From [Bacillus] selenitireducens MLS10 (GTDB taxonomy: Bacteria > Bacillota > Bacilli > Bacillales > Salisediminibacteriaceae), in contig NC_014219.1 in assembly GCF_000093085.1 (NCBI RefSeq), forward strand, positions 124,001 to 188,000: DNA of 64,000 bases, read 5' to 3'. Positions 21,766-33,206 of the stretch are shown here, piece after piece (position 1 is the stretch's first letter; each line of letters starts with the position of its first letter). A model generated the notes under the pieces. That model did no database searches and had not been told where the DNA came from. It saw only the letters and a program-made list of their open reading frames with translations. Made by a program: the position numbers and the translations under genes.

Positions 21766-22164
21766 ATGGTCATGACAGATCCGATTGCTGACATGCTGAC
21801 TCGCATCCGAAATGCGAACACAGTCAGACACAATAGCTTAGAGCTTCCAAGCTCAAAAATGAAAATCCAGATCGCAGACATCCTGAAGCGTGAAGGCTTC
21901 ATCCGCGATTATGAAAATATCGAAGATAACAAGCAGGGCATTCTTCGTATTTTCCTTAAGTACGGAGCAGATAATCAAAAAGTTATCACCGGACTTAAGA
22001 AAATCAGTAAGCCAGGACTCCGCGTTTACGCGAAATCCGATGAACTGCCACGAGTACTCGGCGGATTGGGAATTGCAGTTATCTCAACATCCGACGGTAT
22101 CGTAACAGATAAAGAAGCCCGTCAGAAGAAAGCCGGCGGCGAAGTTATCGCATACGTTTGGTAA
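21766..22164 (+). CDS. rpsH: 30S ribosomal protein S8
   Basis: A 132-residue central-domain rRNA-binding protein. [18 protein letters not shown] and the C-terminal [20 protein letters not shown] are diagnostic. In E. coli S8 represses the spc operon. GGAGGT precedes the ATG. Confidence 0.98.
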   Translation: MVMTDPIADMLTRIRNANTVRHNSLELPSSKMKIQIADILKREGFIRDYENIEDNKQGILRIFLKYGADNQKVITGLKKISKPGLRVYAKSDELPRVLGGLGIAVISTSDGIVTDKEARQKKAGGEVIAYVW

Positions 22165-22194
22165 GAACGAAGTAACAGAATGGAGGTGTAACAG

Positions 22195-22731
22195 ATGTCC
22201 CGTATTGGATTAAAGCCCGTTGAGATTCCTTCAGGTGTTGAAGTGAAGCTTGATGGCAACGTAATGACCGTTAAAGGACCGAAGGGGGAACTGAGCCGTG
22301 AACTTCACGCTGACATGGAAGTGACAGTGGAAGATGCACAGGTAACAGTTGCACGCCCTTCCGATCATAAAGATCACCGCGCACTTCACGGTACAACCCG
22401 TTCCATGATCAATAACATGGTAGAAGGCGTAAGCAAAGGTTTTGAAAAGAAGCTTGAGCTCGTCGGTGTCGGTTACCGTGCTCAGAAGAGCGGTAAGAAA
22501 CTGATCCTGAACGTTGGTCTTTCCCACCAAGTGGAGTTTGAAGATGGCGAGAACATCGAAATCGAAGTTCCGAACAACACAAACATCACGGTAAAAGGGA
22601 TCGACAAGGAAGCTGTCGGTGCACTCGCATCAAACATTCGCGCAACGAGAAAGCCTGAACCTTACAAAGGAAAAGGTATCCGTTACGAAGGTGAATATGT
22701 ACGACGCAAGGAAGGTAAGACTGGTAAATAA
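22195..22731 (+). CDS. rplF: 50S ribosomal protein L6
   Basis: A 178-residue protein with two copies of the L6 fold. It starts [16 protein letters not shown] and ends with [20 protein letters not shown], which contacts 23S rRNA near the factor-binding site. GGAGGTG precedes the ATG. Confidence 0.98.
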   Translation: MSRIGLKPVEIPSGVEVKLDGNVMTVKGPKGELSRELHADMEVTVEDAQVTVARPSDHKDHRALHGTTRSMINNMVEGVSKGFEKKLELVGVGYRAQKSGKKLILNVGLSHQVEFEDGENIEIEVPNNTNITVKGIDKEAVGALASNIRATRKPEPYKGKGIRYEGEYVRRKEGKTGK

Positions 22732-22764
22732 ACCGTAAACACGGAAAGAAAGGAATGACGTTCT

Positions 22765-23127
22765 ATGATCACGAAGACTGACAAGAACGCGGTACGTAAA
22801 AAGCGTCACGCGCACGTTCGTCGCTCGATCACCGGCACTGCTGAACGTCCTCGTCTCAATGTTTTCCGTTCCAATAACCATATTTATGCACAGCTGATCG
22901 ACGATGTTGCAGGGGTTACCCTCGCAAGCGCGTCCACTGTGGATAAAGAGTTAAACATTGAAAAAGGCGGGAACAAAGAAGCAGCCCGTAAAGTGGGCGA
23001 ACTCGTTGCAAAACGCGCCCTGGATAAGGGTTACGAATCCATCGTATTTGACCGTGGGGGCTACCTTTATCACGGTCGTGTAAAAGAACTTGCAGACGGC
23101 GCTCGCGAAGCCGGACTCAAGTTTTAA
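22765..23127 (+). CDS. rplR: 50S ribosomal protein L18
   Basis: A 120-residue 5S rRNA-binding protein. The [20 protein letters not shown] region and the [22 protein letters not shown]-terminus are typical. The binding site (AAGAAAGGAATG) is weaker than those of its neighbours. Confidence 0.97.
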   Translation: MITKTDKNAVRKKRHAHVRRSITGTAERPRLNVFRSNNHIYAQLIDDVAGVTLASASTVDKELNIEKGGNKEAARKVGELVAKRALDKGYESIVFDRGGYLYHGRVKELADGAREAGLKF

Positions 23128-23152
23128 TCCACGGTAAAAGGAGGGAAATACT

Positions 23153-23650
23153 TTGCGTATTGATCCAACTAAATTGGAAATTGAAGAAAGAGTTGTAACG
23201 GTCAATCGAGTTGCGAAAGTTGTTAAAGGTGGACGTCGTTTCCGCTTTGCCGCACTCGTTGTCGTTGGAGATAAGAACGGGCACGTCGGATTTGGAATGG
23301 GTAAGGCACTTGAAGTACCTGAAGCGATCCGTAAGGCGATCGAAGACGGTAAGAAAAACATGATTCAGGTACCGATTCAGGGAACAACGATTCCTCACCA
23401 GATCACTGGGAAGTTCGGAGCAGGCAGCGTACTGCTGAAGCCGGCTTCTGAAGGTACCGGGGTAATCGCAGGCGGACCTGTCCGTGCGGTGCTTGAACTT
23501 GCAGGTATTGGTGACATTCTTTCCAAGTCCCTGGGTTCAAACAACCCAATTAACATGGTACGTGCGACCATCCAGGGTCTTGACGAAATGAAGAGCCCTG
23601 AAGAAGTTGCAAAACTACGAGGCAAATCTGTCGAAGAATTGCTGGGTTAA
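23153..23650 (+). CDS. rpsE: 30S ribosomal protein S5
   Basis: A 165-residue protein with dsRBD-like N-terminal and S5 C-terminal domains. The spectinomycin loop region ([18 protein letters not shown]) appears wild type. TTG start (23153), with AAGGAGGG upstream. Confidence 0.98.
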   Translation: MRIDPTKLEIEERVVTVNRVAKVVKGGRRFRFAALVVVGDKNGHVGFGMGKALEVPEAIRKAIEDGKKNMIQVPIQGTTIPHQITGKFGAGSVLLKPASEGTGVIAGGPVRAVLELAGIGDILSKSLGSNNPINMVRATIQGLDEMKSPEEVAKLRGKSVEELLG

Positions 23651-23662
23651 GGAGGGATTGGC

Positions 23663-23851
23663 ATGGCGAAGAAATTAGAAATCACCCTCACACGCAGCCT
23701 GATTGGACGTCCGGAAGATCAGCGCGTAACTGTGAAGACACTGGGTCTTCGTAAAATGCACCAGACAGTAGTGCAAGAGGATAATGAAGCAATGCGAGGA
23801 ATGGTGAACAAAGTGTCCCACCTCGTTACTGTTAACGAAATCGACGCATAA
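23663..23851 (+). CDS. rpmD: 50S ribosomal protein L30
   Basis: A 62-residue protein with the typical [20 protein letters not shown] stretch. It starts 12 bases after the rpsE stop, with AAGGAGGG just upstream. Confidence 0.97.
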   Translation: MAKKLEITLTRSLIGRPEDQRVTVKTLGLRKMHQTVVQEDNEAMRGMVNKVSHLVTVNEIDA

Positions 23852-23880
23852 TAAAGAATACATGGTAAGGAGGTGTCATT

Positions 23881-24324
23881 ATGAAACTTCACGAACTTAA
23901 ACCGGCTGCCGGTTCCCGTAACAAGACACGTAATCGTGTCGGTCGTGGTATCGGAAGCGGTAACGGTAAGACTGCAGGACGTGGACACAAAGGTCAAAAC
24001 GCACGCTCAGGCGGTGGTGTTCGTCCAGGCTTCGAAGGTGGTCAAATGCCGATTTTCCGTCGTTTGCCAAAACGAGGCTTTAAGAACCCGAACCGCGTTG
24101 AATACGCCATCGTGAACCTTGACACGTTGAACCGTTTTGAAGACGGAACGGAAGTCACGCCTGAACTTCTCGTTGAAACCGGTACAGTTAAGAACGAAAG
24201 AGGCGGAATCAAGATTCTCGGAAACGGAACCCTTGAACGCAAAGTAACGGTAAAAGCGCACAAGTTCTCATCAACAGCAAAGGAAGCAATTGAAGCTGCA
24301 GGTGGAACTGCTGAAGTACTCTGA
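23881..24324 (+). CDS. rplO: 50S ribosomal protein L15
   Basis: A 147-residue late-assembly protein. The basic glycine-rich N-terminus ([20 protein letters not shown]) and the C-terminal [16 protein letters not shown] segment are standard. AAGGAGGTG precedes the ATG. In nearly all Bacillota the next gene is secY, overlapping this stop; here secY is absent, although an ATG overlaps the rplO TGA in just that way. Confidence 0.98.
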   Translation: MKLHELKPAAGSRNKTRNRVGRGIGSGNGKTAGRGHKGQNARSGGGVRPGFEGGQMPIFRRLPKRGFKNPNRVEYAIVNLDTLNRFEDGTEVTPELLVETGTVKNERGGIKILGNGTLERKVTVKAHKFSSTAKEAIEAAGGTAEVL

Positions 24325-24410
24325 TGTTTCAAATGCTATTGTGATATCTTCCGAATAAGGCGATGACGACACTTGGCATCCGCTTTTCGGCGCTGTTCGT
24401 CTTTCACATG
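24324..24410 (+). pseudogene. secY: Possible decayed remnant of the secY 5' end
   Basis: The rplO stop overlaps an ATG followed by TTT CAA (MFQ), the usual first residues of SecY in Bacillaceae. Six codons on there is a TGA. Past it the same frame resumes with NKAMTTLGI and then ALFVFH, which resemble the SecY N-terminal segment with RNK, a TLG and an LIVFR motif. No further SecY similarity is seen. The likeness is short and was judged by eye, so this is a hypothesis. The absence of any secY gene between rplO and adk is certain. Confidence 0.35.
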
Positions 24411-24506
24411 ATGTTTCATTTGCAGGTATCAGTCTCTTTTGGCAGTCAGGCTGTCAAAAGAATGAGGAACCGGCAAAGATGCTCTGCCACCTTTTTTATG
24501 GAAGAT

Positions 24507-24535
24507 AAAAGCCCGCTCTGACTGCGGGATTTTTC
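24507..24535 (+). terminator. Weak intrinsic terminator in the rplO-adk gap
   Basis: A CCCGC/GCGGG stem (24512-24516 with 24524-24528), extended by A-T pairs past one mismatch, with a TTTTT tail. It would split the spc operon from adk-map-infA. Confidence 0.55.
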
Positions 24536-24646
24536 CATGAAAGCGGAGGGGATTCAGCGCGAGAAAGGAAAGGTTCCTTTCGAGGTTTACTTGCAGATGT
24601 ACACTCGTCAGGCTGAAAAGGAACGAAAGAAACGATCATGTGCATT

Positions 24647-24673
24647 AAAGGGAGTCTTATATGACCTCCCTTT
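24647..24673 (+). promoter_or_regulatory. Hairpin 40 bases before adk
   Basis: An 8-bp perfect stem (AAAGGGAG 24647-24654 with CTCCCTTT 24666-24673), extended by two pairs past a bulge. Its role is unknown; no T run follows. Confidence 0.45.
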
Positions 24674-24709
24674 ACCTTCGATCGTATTCCAGAACGATGG
24701 AGTGGATAG

Positions 24710-26112
<1,403 letters not shown>

Positions 26113-26136
26113 TAACGAAAAAGGTGGTCATCATTC

Positions 26137-26439
26137 ATGAAAGATCCTGAGTCGGACGTGCAGGTCGGTGAACTTGTGCGTATACTGAATGGACGGGATA
26201 AAGATCAGTTTGCGTGTGTGATTGAGGTGCTTGATGAACGTTTTGTGCTGATCGCGGACGGCGATAAGCGGAAAGTGGACCGGGCAAAGCGGAAGAACAT
26301 CTCTCACATTGAACCAATGAAGATTGTTGTTCCTGAAGTGAGAAATAGCATTGATGACACCGGGCGTGTAACAAACGCCAAGCTGCGTTTCGCCATCTCA
26401 AGCTATCTTGAGGATCATTTACTGAAGAAGGGAGAGTAA
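26137..26439 (+). CDS. KOW-domain RNA-binding protein (YbzG-like)
   Basis: A 100-residue protein with an N-terminal KOW/L14e-like domain ([20 protein letters not shown], about residues 8-27) and a basic stretch, [11 protein letters not shown]. subtilis ybzG occupies the same place between map and infA. Its RNA target is not known. GGTGGTC lies before the ATG, and infA starts four bases after its stop. Confidence 0.88.
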   Translation: MKDPESDVQVGELVRILNGRDKDQFACVIEVLDERFVLIADGDKRKVDRAKRKNISHIEPMKIVVPEVRNSIDDTGRVTNAKLRFAISSYLEDHLLKKGE

Positions 26440-26443
26440 ATTC

Positions 26444-26825
<382 letters not shown>

Positions 26826-26846
26826 TTCAACAGGAGGTGTAAACGT

Positions 26847-27212
26847 ATGGCACGTGTTGCTGGTGTCGACATTCCTCGTGATAAGCGAGTTGTCGTATCT
26901 TTGACTTACGTATTCGGGATTGGCCGTTCAAAGGCCGCTCAAATCCTTACAGAAGCAGGCGTATCCGAAAATACTCGTGTACGCGATCTCACTGAAGACG
27001 AACTCGCGAAAATCCGTGAAGTCGTTGACGGTGTCAAAGTGGAAGGGGACCTTCGTCGTGAAGTATCCCTCAACATTAAACGTCTGATTGAAATCGGATC
27101 TTACCGTGGTATCCGTCATCGTCGTGGACTTCCGGTCCGCGGACAGAAGACGAAGAACAACGCCCGTACCCGTAAAGGTCCTCGTCGTACAGTCGCGAAT
27201 AAGAAAAAGTAA
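26847..27212 (+). CDS. rpsM: 30S ribosomal protein S13
   Basis: A 121-residue head protein that forms the B1 intersubunit bridge and touches P-site t[23 protein letters not shown] and the basic [19 protein letters not shown] tail are typical. AGGAGGTG precedes the ATG. Confidence 0.98.
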   Translation: MARVAGVDIPRDKRVVVSLTYVFGIGRSKAAQILTEAGVSENTRVRDLTEDELAKIREVVDGVKVEGDLRREVSLNIKRLIEIGSYRGIRHRRGLPVRGQKTKNNARTRKGPRRTVANKKK

Positions 27213-27235
27213 TGTAAAGGAGGTCATGTACAGTT

Positions 27236-27628
27236 ATGGCTAAACCAAAAACGACTCGCCAAAAGCGTCGTCAACGTAAAAATATAGAGTCAGGTGTTGC
27301 GCACATCCGTTCCACGTTCAACAACACGATCGTGACGATCACTGACACACAGGGAAATGCAATTTCCTGGGCCAGCGCAGGCGCACTTGGCTTTAAAGGT
27401 TCACGTAAATCAACGCCTTTCGCAGCTCAGACTGCTGCTGAAACGGCTGCAAAAGCAGCGATGGAGCACGGCATGAAAACTGTTGTTGTTTCTGTTAAAG
27501 GACCAGGTGCCGGACGTGAAGCGGCGATCCGTTCACTTCAGGCTGCAGGTCTTGAAGTCAACATGATCAAAGACGTTACGCCGGTTCCGCACAACGGCTG
27601 CCGTCCGCCAAAACGTCGTCGCGTATAA
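27236..27628 (+). CDS. rpsK: 30S ribosomal protein S11
   Basis: A 130-residue platform protein. [15 protein letters not shown] and [18 protein letters not shown] are diagnostic. AAGGAGGTC lies upstream of the ATG. As in Bacillus, rpsD does not follow; a 176-base gap with two hairpins leads to rpoA. Confidence 0.98.
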   Translation: MAKPKTTRQKRRQRKNIESGVAHIRSTFNNTIVTITDTQGNAISWASAGALGFKGSRKSTPFAAQTAAETAAKAAMEHGMKTVVVSVKGPGAGREAAIRSLQAAGLEVNMIKDVTPVPHNGCRPPKRRRV

Positions 27629-27660
27629 TCAACATCAAGCACGTTTAATGAACTTCATAA

Positions 27661-27698
27661 ATCAGCCTCCGGGCTGCAGCTCCCTTACCGGGGCTGAT
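27661..27698 (+). promoter_or_regulatory. First hairpin in the rpsK-rpoA gap
   Basis: A 7-bp stem (27661-27667 with 27692-27698) continues past a bulged T into a 4-bp GC stem (27669-27672 with 27688-27691) and a small apical hairpin. No T run follows. Confidence 0.5.
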
Positions 27699-27750
27699 GA
27701 AACGAATGACGGTTTACGCATTGATGTCGAGGTCTGCCCATTGAGGGATT

Positions 27751-27775
27751 CCGGTTGTGACCGCATCACAACCGG
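27751..27775 (+). promoter_or_regulatory. Second hairpin in the rpsK-rpoA gap
   Basis: A perfect 10-bp stem (27751-27760 with 27766-27775, loop CCGCA), about 30 bases before the rpoA ATG. The T run is only three bases, so attenuation is possible but unproven. Confidence 0.55.
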
Positions 27776-27804
27776 GGTTTCGACGTTTTGAAGGAGGGTT
27801 TGTA

Positions 27805-28749
27805 ATGATCGAAATAGAAAAGCCGAAAATAGAAGCAGTTGAACTGAGTGAAGACGGCACGTACGGCAAGTTCGTCGTTGAACCGCTTGAGCGGGGATAC
27901 GGTACGACACTGGGGAATTCCCTCCGTCGTATTTTGCTGAACTCACTTCCGGGTTCTGCTGTGACAAGTGTTCAGTTCAACAATGTCCTCCATGAGTTCT
28001 CTACGATTGAAGGCGTTGTGGAAGATGTCACCACTATCATTCTGAATCTGAAGAAGCTCTCACTGAAGATCTTCTCAGAGGAAGAAAAGACCCTGGAAAT
28101 CGAAGCGCAAGGCGAGGGCGTCATCACAGCCCGCGATCTTACGCATGACAGTGACGTGGAGGTTCTGAACCCTGACCTTCACATTGCCACCCTCTCAAAA
28201 GGTGCTCAGGTCCAGATGAAGGTCACCGCTAAGCGTGGTCGTGGATATGTGCCGGCAGAAGGCAATAATACTGATGATCTGCCGATTGGCGTCATCCCTG
28301 TCGACTCGATTTTCACACCGGTTTCCCGTGTGAATTACCAGGTTGAGAATACACGTGTCGGTCAAATCACCAACTTTGATAAGCTGACACTGGATGTTTG
28401 GACAGATGGAAGCATTCGTCCTGAGGAAGCGACGTCACTCGGCGCCAAAATCCTCAACGAACACCTGAACATCTTCGTTGGCCTGACGGATCAGGCCCAG
28501 CATGCTGAAATCATGGTAGAGAAGGAAGAAGACCAGAAAGAAAAAGTGCTCGAGATGACCATCGAAGAGCTCGATCTTTCCGTTCGTTCCTACAACTGCT
28601 TAAAGCGTGCCGGGATCAATACCGTTCAGGAACTGACGCATAAATCAGAAGAAGACATGATGAAAGTTCGCAACCTCGGACGCAAGTCCCTGGAAGAAGT
28701 GCAGGAAAAGCTGCATGAACTGAGCCTCGGTCTTCGCAAAGAAGAATAG
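27805..28749 (+). CDS. rpoA: DNA-directed RNA polymerase subunit alpha
   Basis: The 314-residue alpha subunit. The N-terminal assembly domain ([23 protein letters not shown]) and the C-terminal domain that contacts UP elements and activators ([19 protein letters not shown], then [11 protein letters not shown]) are intact. ATG 27805 follows AAGGAGGG at 27791-27798; the 16 codons open before it lie in the hairpin region. Confidence 0.98.
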   Translation: MIEIEKPKIEAVELSEDGTYGKFVVEPLERGYGTTLGNSLRRILLNSLPGSAVTSVQFNNVLHEFSTIEGVVEDVTTIILNLKKLSLKIFSEEEKTLEIEAQGEGVITARDLTHDSDVEVLNPDLHIATLSKGAQVQMKVTAKRGRGYVPAEGNNTDDLPIGVIPVDSIFTPVSRVNYQVENTRVGQITNFDKLTLDVWTDGSIRPEEATSLGAKILNEHLNIFVGLTDQAQHAEIMVEKEEDQKEKVLEMTIEELDLSVRSYNCLKRAGINTVQELTHKSEEDMMKVRNLGRKSLEEVQEKLHELSLGLRKEE

Positions 28750-28805
28750 AAGCTGATTGTCACCAGTGATGGTGCATCACGTTTTGACTGAAGGAGGGAA
28801 ATCAC

Positions 28806-29168
28806 ATGGGATACAGAAAGTTAGGTCGTGACAGCTCTGCCCGTAAGGCATTGCTTCGTGATCTTGCAACAGACCTGATTATCAACGAGCGTATCGAAAC
28901 GACTGAAAAGAAGGCGAAAGAACTTCGTTCTGTCGTGGAGAAAATGATCACCCTTGGAAAGCGCGGTGACCTTCATGCTCGTCGCCAGGCTGCTGCTTTC
29001 ATCCGTAAGGAAGTTGCAGACGAAGAAACAGGTCAGTTTGCAGTCGCAAAACTGTTTGACGATGTAGCAAAGCGTTATGAAGACCGCCAGGGCGGTTACA
29101 CGCGCGTGATGAAGCTTGGACCTCGTCGTGGAGACGGCGCGGAAATGGCGATCATCGAGCTCGTATAA
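28806..29168 (+). CDS. rplQ: 50S ribosomal protein L17
   Basis: A 120-residue protein. [23 protein letters not shown] at the start is diagnostic. AAGGAGGG precedes the ATG. Last ribosomal gene of the S10-spc-alpha superoperon, followed by a long terminator. Confidence 0.98.
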   Translation: MGYRKLGRDSSARKALLRDLATDLIINERIETTEKKAKELRSVVEKMITLGKRGDLHARRQAAAFIRKEVADEETGQFAVAKLFDDVAKRYEDRQGGYTRVMKLGPRRGDGAEMAIIELV

Positions 29169-29187
29169 CGAACAGCATACAGCCGAT

Positions 29188-29257
29188 AAAAAAGGGCATG
29201 GGAACCGTTCGCTTCCTCTTAGTGAGGATGCTTGCGGGAATTCCCTGCCCTTTTTTT
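29188..29257 (+). terminator. Long intrinsic terminator closing the S10-spc-alpha superoperon
   Basis: The base stem pairs 29188-29198 with 29246-29256 (11 bp, A6/T6 at the foot), continues with 29200-29204/29241-29245 and 29205-29207/29235-29237, and ends in an apical hairpin 29214-29218/29224-29228. A T run closes it. ecfA1 starts 20 bases later, so its expression needs read-through or an unseen promoter. Confidence 0.88.
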
Positions 29258-29276
29258 GAAAGGATGGAGATGCCCC

Positions 29277-30107
29277 GTGGACCGTAAAATCACCGTGGAT
29301 CACGTGTATTTTAAATATGCCGATGACAGTCCCGATGTCCTTCGGGATGTATCACTGACCATTAAAGACGGGGAATGGGTCACCATTCTCGGTCCGAATG
29401 GCTCCGGCAAGTCCACGCTTGCCAGACTCTTTAATGCGCTGATCTTGCCTGACAGGGGGGCGGTGACGAGTCTCGGGATTGATACGGCAGACGAGAAGCA
29501 CTGGCCGGCCCTTCGCAGGCAGGTCGGGATGGTCTTTCAGAATCCCGATAATCAGCTCGTCGCGCCAACCGTTGCCGACGACGTGGCTTTCGGCCTTGAG
29601 AACGCAGGGATTCCCCTTGAGGAGATGAAGACGCGTGTGAAAGAGAGCATCGCGACCTTTGGCCTTTCAGGGCTCGAGAACGCTGAGCCCCACCGTTTAT
29701 CGGGCGGTCAAAAGCAGCGCGTCGCCATTGCAGGGGTCATGGCCCTCGCCCCAGATGTGATCATCTTTGATGAGGCGACGTCCATGCTCGACCCGGAAGG
29801 AAAGCGGGAAGTGTGGGCAGCGATGGACAAGCTCCGGAAAGACCAGGCCATCACCCTCATCAGCATCACCCACGATGTGTCGGAAGCCGTAAAGGCGGAT
29901 CGGGTCATCGTCATGCACGAAGGCGGTATCCTGAAAGAAGGCACGCCTGCGAGTGTTCTCGGTGATCAGGAGGTCATGCATACAGCCAAGCTTAAACCGC
30001 CGTTCCCGCAAACGGTTGCCGCAGAACTGTTAAAAGCGGGTATCGACGTGCCCGAATCGATTCTTACGGAAGAGGAGCTGATCAAGGCGCTATGGACATC
30101 CATGTAA
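29277..30107 (+). CDS. ecfA1: ECF transporter ATPase EcfA1
   Basis: A 276-residue ATPase of the energy-coupling factor module for vitamin and metal uptake. Walker A GPNGSGKST, Q-loop GMVFQNPDNQLV, signature LSGGQKQRVAIAGV and Walker B VIIFDEATSMLD are intact. GTG 29277 is chosen, with AAAGGATGGAG upstream; the 15 codons before it lie in the terminator. The next gene overlaps its end by 16 bases. The substrate-binding S components must be encoded elsewhere. Confidence 0.95.
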   Translation: MDRKITVDHVYFKYADDSPDVLRDVSLTIKDGEWVTILGPNGSGKSTLARLFNALILPDRGAVTSLGIDTADEKHWPALRRQVGMVFQNPDNQLVAPTVADDVAFGLENAGIPLEEMKTRVKESIATFGLSGLENAEPHRLSGGQKQRVAIAGVMALAPDVIIFDEATSMLDPEGKREVWAAMDKLRKDQAITLISITHDVSEAVKADRVIVMHEGGILKEGTPASVLGDQEVMHTAKLKPPFPQTVAAELLKAGIDVPESILTEEELIKALWTSM

Positions 30108-30988
30108 AAGACATGACCCATTTGTATATGCCCGGAACGCCTTTTGAACAGGACGCCCTCAAATCCGTGAATCTGACGTTCAGTGACCGGCAGTGGACGA
30201 CGATCGTCGGGCGGACCGGTTCAGGGAAGTCGACCTTCATTCAGCATCTGAACGGTCTGTTGAAGCCGTATCACGGCTCCCTGACGGTGAAAGGGGTCAC
30301 GATTACCCGGGAGACGAAACAGCGCACGCTTCATCAGCTCCGAAAAAAAGTCGGCATGGTCTTTCAGTTCCCCGAGCAGCAGCTCTTCGCCGAAGAGGTG
30401 ATCACCGACGTCATGTACGGTCCGCTGAATCTCGGTAAAACGAAAGACGAGGCCAGAGCCCTTGCTGAAGAAGCCCTTTCGTTAACTGGACTCGATCCGT
30501 CTCTCTATGAACAGTCGCCCTTCGAACTGAGCGGCGGTCAGATGAGGCGTGTGGCCATTGCCGGTGTCATGGCGATGGACCCGGAGCTGTTGATATTGGA
30601 TGAACCGACGGCAGGCCTCGATCCGGACAGTCACGTCCGGATGATGGCGATGTTTGAGGAGTGGTACCGGTCACGGCCAAAGCGCGGTGTCGTACTTGTC
30701 ACGCATCAGATGCAGGATGCGGCGAGGTTTTCGGACGAAGTCCTCGTGATGCACGGGGGACGGCTCGCAGAACAAGAGACACCTGAAGCGCTGTTTTTAA
30801 ATGACACGCTCTTAAAGCGGTACAGCCTGTCTGCGCCGCCTTCTCTCGAACTGATACGACTCTTCATGGACCGAGTGGGTATGCAGGAGCAGATTGACAC
30901 GCTTCCGCTGACGGCCGGTGATACGGCACAAGCGCTGAAAGCTCTCTTGGAACGTAAAGAGACTGAAGGGGCGGATCGCGATGTTTGA
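30092..30988 (+). CDS. ecfA2: ECF transporter ATPase EcfA2
   Basis: A 298-residue partner ATPase. Walker A GRTGSGKST, Q-loop VFQFPEQQLF, signature LSGGQMRRVAIAGV and Walker B LLILDEPTAGLD. It overlaps ecfA1 at its start and ecfT at its end, so the three subunits are translationally coupled. Confidence 0.95.
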   Translation: MDIHVKDMTHLYMPGTPFEQDALKSVNLTFSDRQWTTIVGRTGSGKSTFIQHLNGLLKPYHGSLTVKGVTITRETKQRTLHQLRKKVGMVFQFPEQQLFAEEVITDVMYGPLNLGKTKDEARALAEEALSLTGLDPSLYEQSPFELSGGQMRRVAIAGVMAMDPELLILDEPTAGLDPDSHVRMMAMFEEWYRSRPKRGVVLVTHQMQDAARFSDEVLVMHGGRLAEQETPEALFLNDTLLKRYSLSAPPSLELIRLFMDRVGMQEQIDTLPLTAGDTAQALKALLERKETEGADRDV

Positions 30989-31787
30989 TTCAATCATAAT
31001 CGGACAATACGTGCCAGGTGATTCCGTCGTGCACCGTCTCGATCCGCGGGTGAAACTGACGGCGGTGTTCATCTTTCTCGTCTTTATGTTCATGACCCGG
31101 GATCCTTTGCTTCTCACGGTGGCGGTGCTGCTCTCCTTTGGCGGTCTTCTTGCATCAAGAGTGCCGCTGTCCTTTTACGCAAAAGGGATGCGGTTCATCT
31201 CCATTATTATCGTCCTGACCTTCGTGTTGCATCTGTTTATGACCGGAGGCGGCGAGGTTATTGTGGAGCTGCCCTTTGCGACCATTTACAGCGGGGGTCT
31301 GATTGAAGGGTTTATGCTCGCGATGAAGCTCGCGATGATTATTACAATCGCATCACTTTTGACTTTGACAACGACGCCCATCGATTTGACGGACGGGATG
31401 GAGCGGATGCTCGCCCCGTTTAAACGCGTAAAGCTGCCGACTCATGAGCTTGCGTTGATGATGTCCATTGCCCTTCGGTTTATCCCGACTCTCATCGAAG
31501 AGACGAGAACGATCGTCCTCGCGCAGCTGGCGAGGGGAACGAACTTCTCGGAAGGGTCCCTGTGGAAACGCCTGAAGGCGCTGATCCCGATTCTTGTGCC
31601 GCTCTTTACCCAGTCCTTTAAACGGGCGGAGGAACTTGCAACGGCCATGGAAGCGAGAGGCTATGCCGGAGGCGAGGGACGGACAAAATACCGACAGCTG
31701 CACTGGGGCCTGAAGGACAGCGTTGTCCTGGCGGTCTTTCTGCTGTTTGCCGCAGCGGTCATGGCCGAGCGGTTCATGGGCGGCTGA
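30981..31787 (+). CDS. ecfT: ECF transporter transmembrane protein EcfT
   Basis: A 268-residue integral membrane coupling protein. Several hydrophobic segments and the two A-R-G coupling motifs that contact the ATPases (here AQLARGTNF and MEARGYAGG) are seen. It completes the EcfA1A2T module. Start ATG lies inside ecfA2. Confidence 0.95.
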   Translation: MFDSIIIGQYVPGDSVVHRLDPRVKLTAVFIFLVFMFMTRDPLLLTVAVLLSFGGLLASRVPLSFYAKGMRFISIIIVLTFVLHLFMTGGGEVIVELPFATIYSGGLIEGFMLAMKLAMIITIASLLTLTTTPIDLTDGMERMLAPFKRVKLPTHELALMMSIALRFIPTLIEETRTIVLAQLARGTNFSEGSLWKRLKALIPILVPLFTQSFKRAEELATAMEARGYAGGEGRTKYRQLHWGLKDSVVLAVFLLFAAAVMAERFMGG

Positions 31788-31805
31788 TGAAGGAAGGTGA
31801 GACGG

Positions 31806-32591
31806 ATGAGACGGATGCTGATCCGGATTGAATATGACGGAAGCGGGTTTAACGGCTATCAGAAGCAGCCGAACGCGCGGACGGTGCAGGGCGAGCTCGA
31901 GCGGGCCCTGTCTGTCATGCATAAAGCTGAGTCCTGGCCGTGCACGTCTTCCGGACGGACGGATACGGGCGTGCATGGTGTGAGACAGCCGGTGCATTTT
32001 GATTCGCCCCTGACCATACCGGACGAACGCTGGCCAATGGCGCTGAACAGCCTGTTGCCGGACGATATTCAGGTACTCGGGGCCATGGAAGTGGATGCCT
32101 CTTTTCATGCCCGCTATGATACGGTTGGGAAAGTGTACCGCTACCGGGTGGATACAGCGAAGCGGCAGACGGTGTTTCGCCGATCCTTTGCGGCTCATTT
32201 CCCGGGAAATATGGACATTGAAGCCATGAGAGAAGCGGCGAAGCATCTCGAAGGGACGCATGATTTTACGAGTCTCTCTTCACCGAAGACGGACGTCAAA
32301 GATAAAGTCAGGACCCTGTTCGCTGTTTCTCTCGAGGAACGGGAAGACGGGTTTGACGTCGTGTTTGCCGGGAGCGGTTTTTTGTATCAGATGGTCCGAA
32401 TCCTGATGGGGACGCTGATCAAAGTCGGTTCAGGCGACTGGCCGCCGGATGTGATTCCTGCAATCATTGAGAAACAGGAACGTCAGGCCGCAGGGCCGAC
32501 AGCACCCGGTCACGGGCTGTATCTTGAGGACGTGTTTTACACGAAAGAGGCCCTTGATGCCTGCGTAAAGCGCCTTGAAGAAAAAAAGTAA
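31806..32591 (+). CDS. truA: tRNA pseudouridine(38-40) synthase TruA
   Basis: A 261-residue enzyme. The catalytic Asp lies in SSGRTDTGVHG (about residue 57), and IEYDGSGFNGYQKQPNARTVQGELE starts the fold (read as two adjacent conserved blocks). ATG 31806 is preferred, with AAGGAAGGTGAG just before it; a GTG at 31797 sits inside that site. It is the last gene before the rplM promoter. Confidence 0.95.
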   Translation: MRRMLIRIEYDGSGFNGYQKQPNARTVQGELERALSVMHKAESWPCTSSGRTDTGVHGVRQPVHFDSPLTIPDERWPMALNSLLPDDIQVLGAMEVDASFHARYDTVGKVYRYRVDTAKRQTVFRRSFAAHFPGNMDIEAMREAAKHLEGTHDFTSLSSPKTDVKDKVRTLFAVSLEEREDGFDVVFAGSGFLYQMVRILMGTLIKVGSGDWPPDVIPAIIEKQERQAAGPTAPGHGLYLEDVFYTKEALDACVKRLEEKK

Positions 32592-32621
32592 GCAAAGCAA
32601 CGAATCCGTGTGTATTTCCTG

Positions 32622-32650
32622 TTGACACAGGCGGGCATCTGTTATAAGAT
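32622..32650 (+). promoter_or_regulatory. SigA promoter of rplM-rpsI
   Basis: A perfect TTGACA (32622-32627) with TAAGAT (32645-32650) after 17 bases; TATAAG two bases earlier is an alternative -10. Confidence 0.75.
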
Positions 32651-32654
32651 GATC

Positions 32655-32748
32655 TATGGTATTCTTATGCCCACTTGCCCCGGGTACGGAATTCGAACGT
32701 TGACATGTCGGTTTTTTTTATTTTGAGAGAATTTTAGGAGGGAAACAA
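32655..32748 (+). promoter_or_regulatory. rplM leader, candidate L13 leader element
   Basis: A leader of about 90 nt between the promoter and rplM contains a run of eight T at about 32712-32719 after a pairing-rich segment, the layout of a transcriptional attenuator. Bacillota rplM-rpsI operons are known to carry an L13 leader RNA here. I could not confirm the consensus fold by eye, so this rests mostly on position. Confidence 0.5.
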
Positions 32749-33186
32749 ATGCGTACAACATATATGGCCAAAGGCCACGAAGTCGAGCGTAAATGGTACG
32801 TGGTTGACGCTGAAGGACAAACACTCGGTCGTTTATCTTCCGAAGTGGCAAGCATCCTTCGCGGCAAGCACAAGCCAACATTCACACCACACGTTGATAC
32901 CGGTGACCACGTCATCATCATCAATGCGGAGAAGATCCACCTGACAGGGAACAAGCTGATGGACAAGAAATACTACCGTCACAGCCGTTACCCTGGTTCA
33001 CTGAAGACAACGACTGCTGGCGAAATGCGTGCCAACAAGCCGGAACGTCTTCTCGAGCTTTCCATCAAAGGCATGATGCCTAAAGGTTCACTTGGCCGTC
33101 AAATGACCAAGAAACTGAACGTATATGCAGGTCCTGAGCACCCGCACGCAGCACAAAAGCCAGAAGCTTATGAGCTTCGCGGCTAA
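32749..33186 (+). CDS. rplM: 50S ribosomal protein L13
   Basis: A 145-residue early-assembly protein. [21 protein letters not shown] and [21 protein letters not shown] are characteristic. TAGGAGGG precedes the ATG. It is cotranscribed with rpsI. Confidence 0.98.
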   Translation: MRTTYMAKGHEVERKWYVVDAEGQTLGRLSSEVASILRGKHKPTFTPHVDTGDHVIIINAEKIHLTGNKLMDKKYYRHSRYPGSLKTTTAGEMRANKPERLLELSIKGMMPKGSLGRQMTKKLNVYAGPEHPHAAQKPEAYELRG

Positions 33187-33206
33187 TTCAGAAGGAGGGA
33201 ATTAAC

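Noticed and set aside
27757-27804. Upstream start for rpoA within the hairpin region
   Set aside because: The ribosome binding site and homology place the start at ATG 27805.
31353-32261. 302-codon minus-strand frame across ecfT and truA
   Set aside because: It spans two well-supported genes on the other strand and has no domain features.
32654-32881. Minus-strand frame over the rplM leader
   Set aside because: It overlaps the promoter, leader and rplM in antisense, with no supporting signals.
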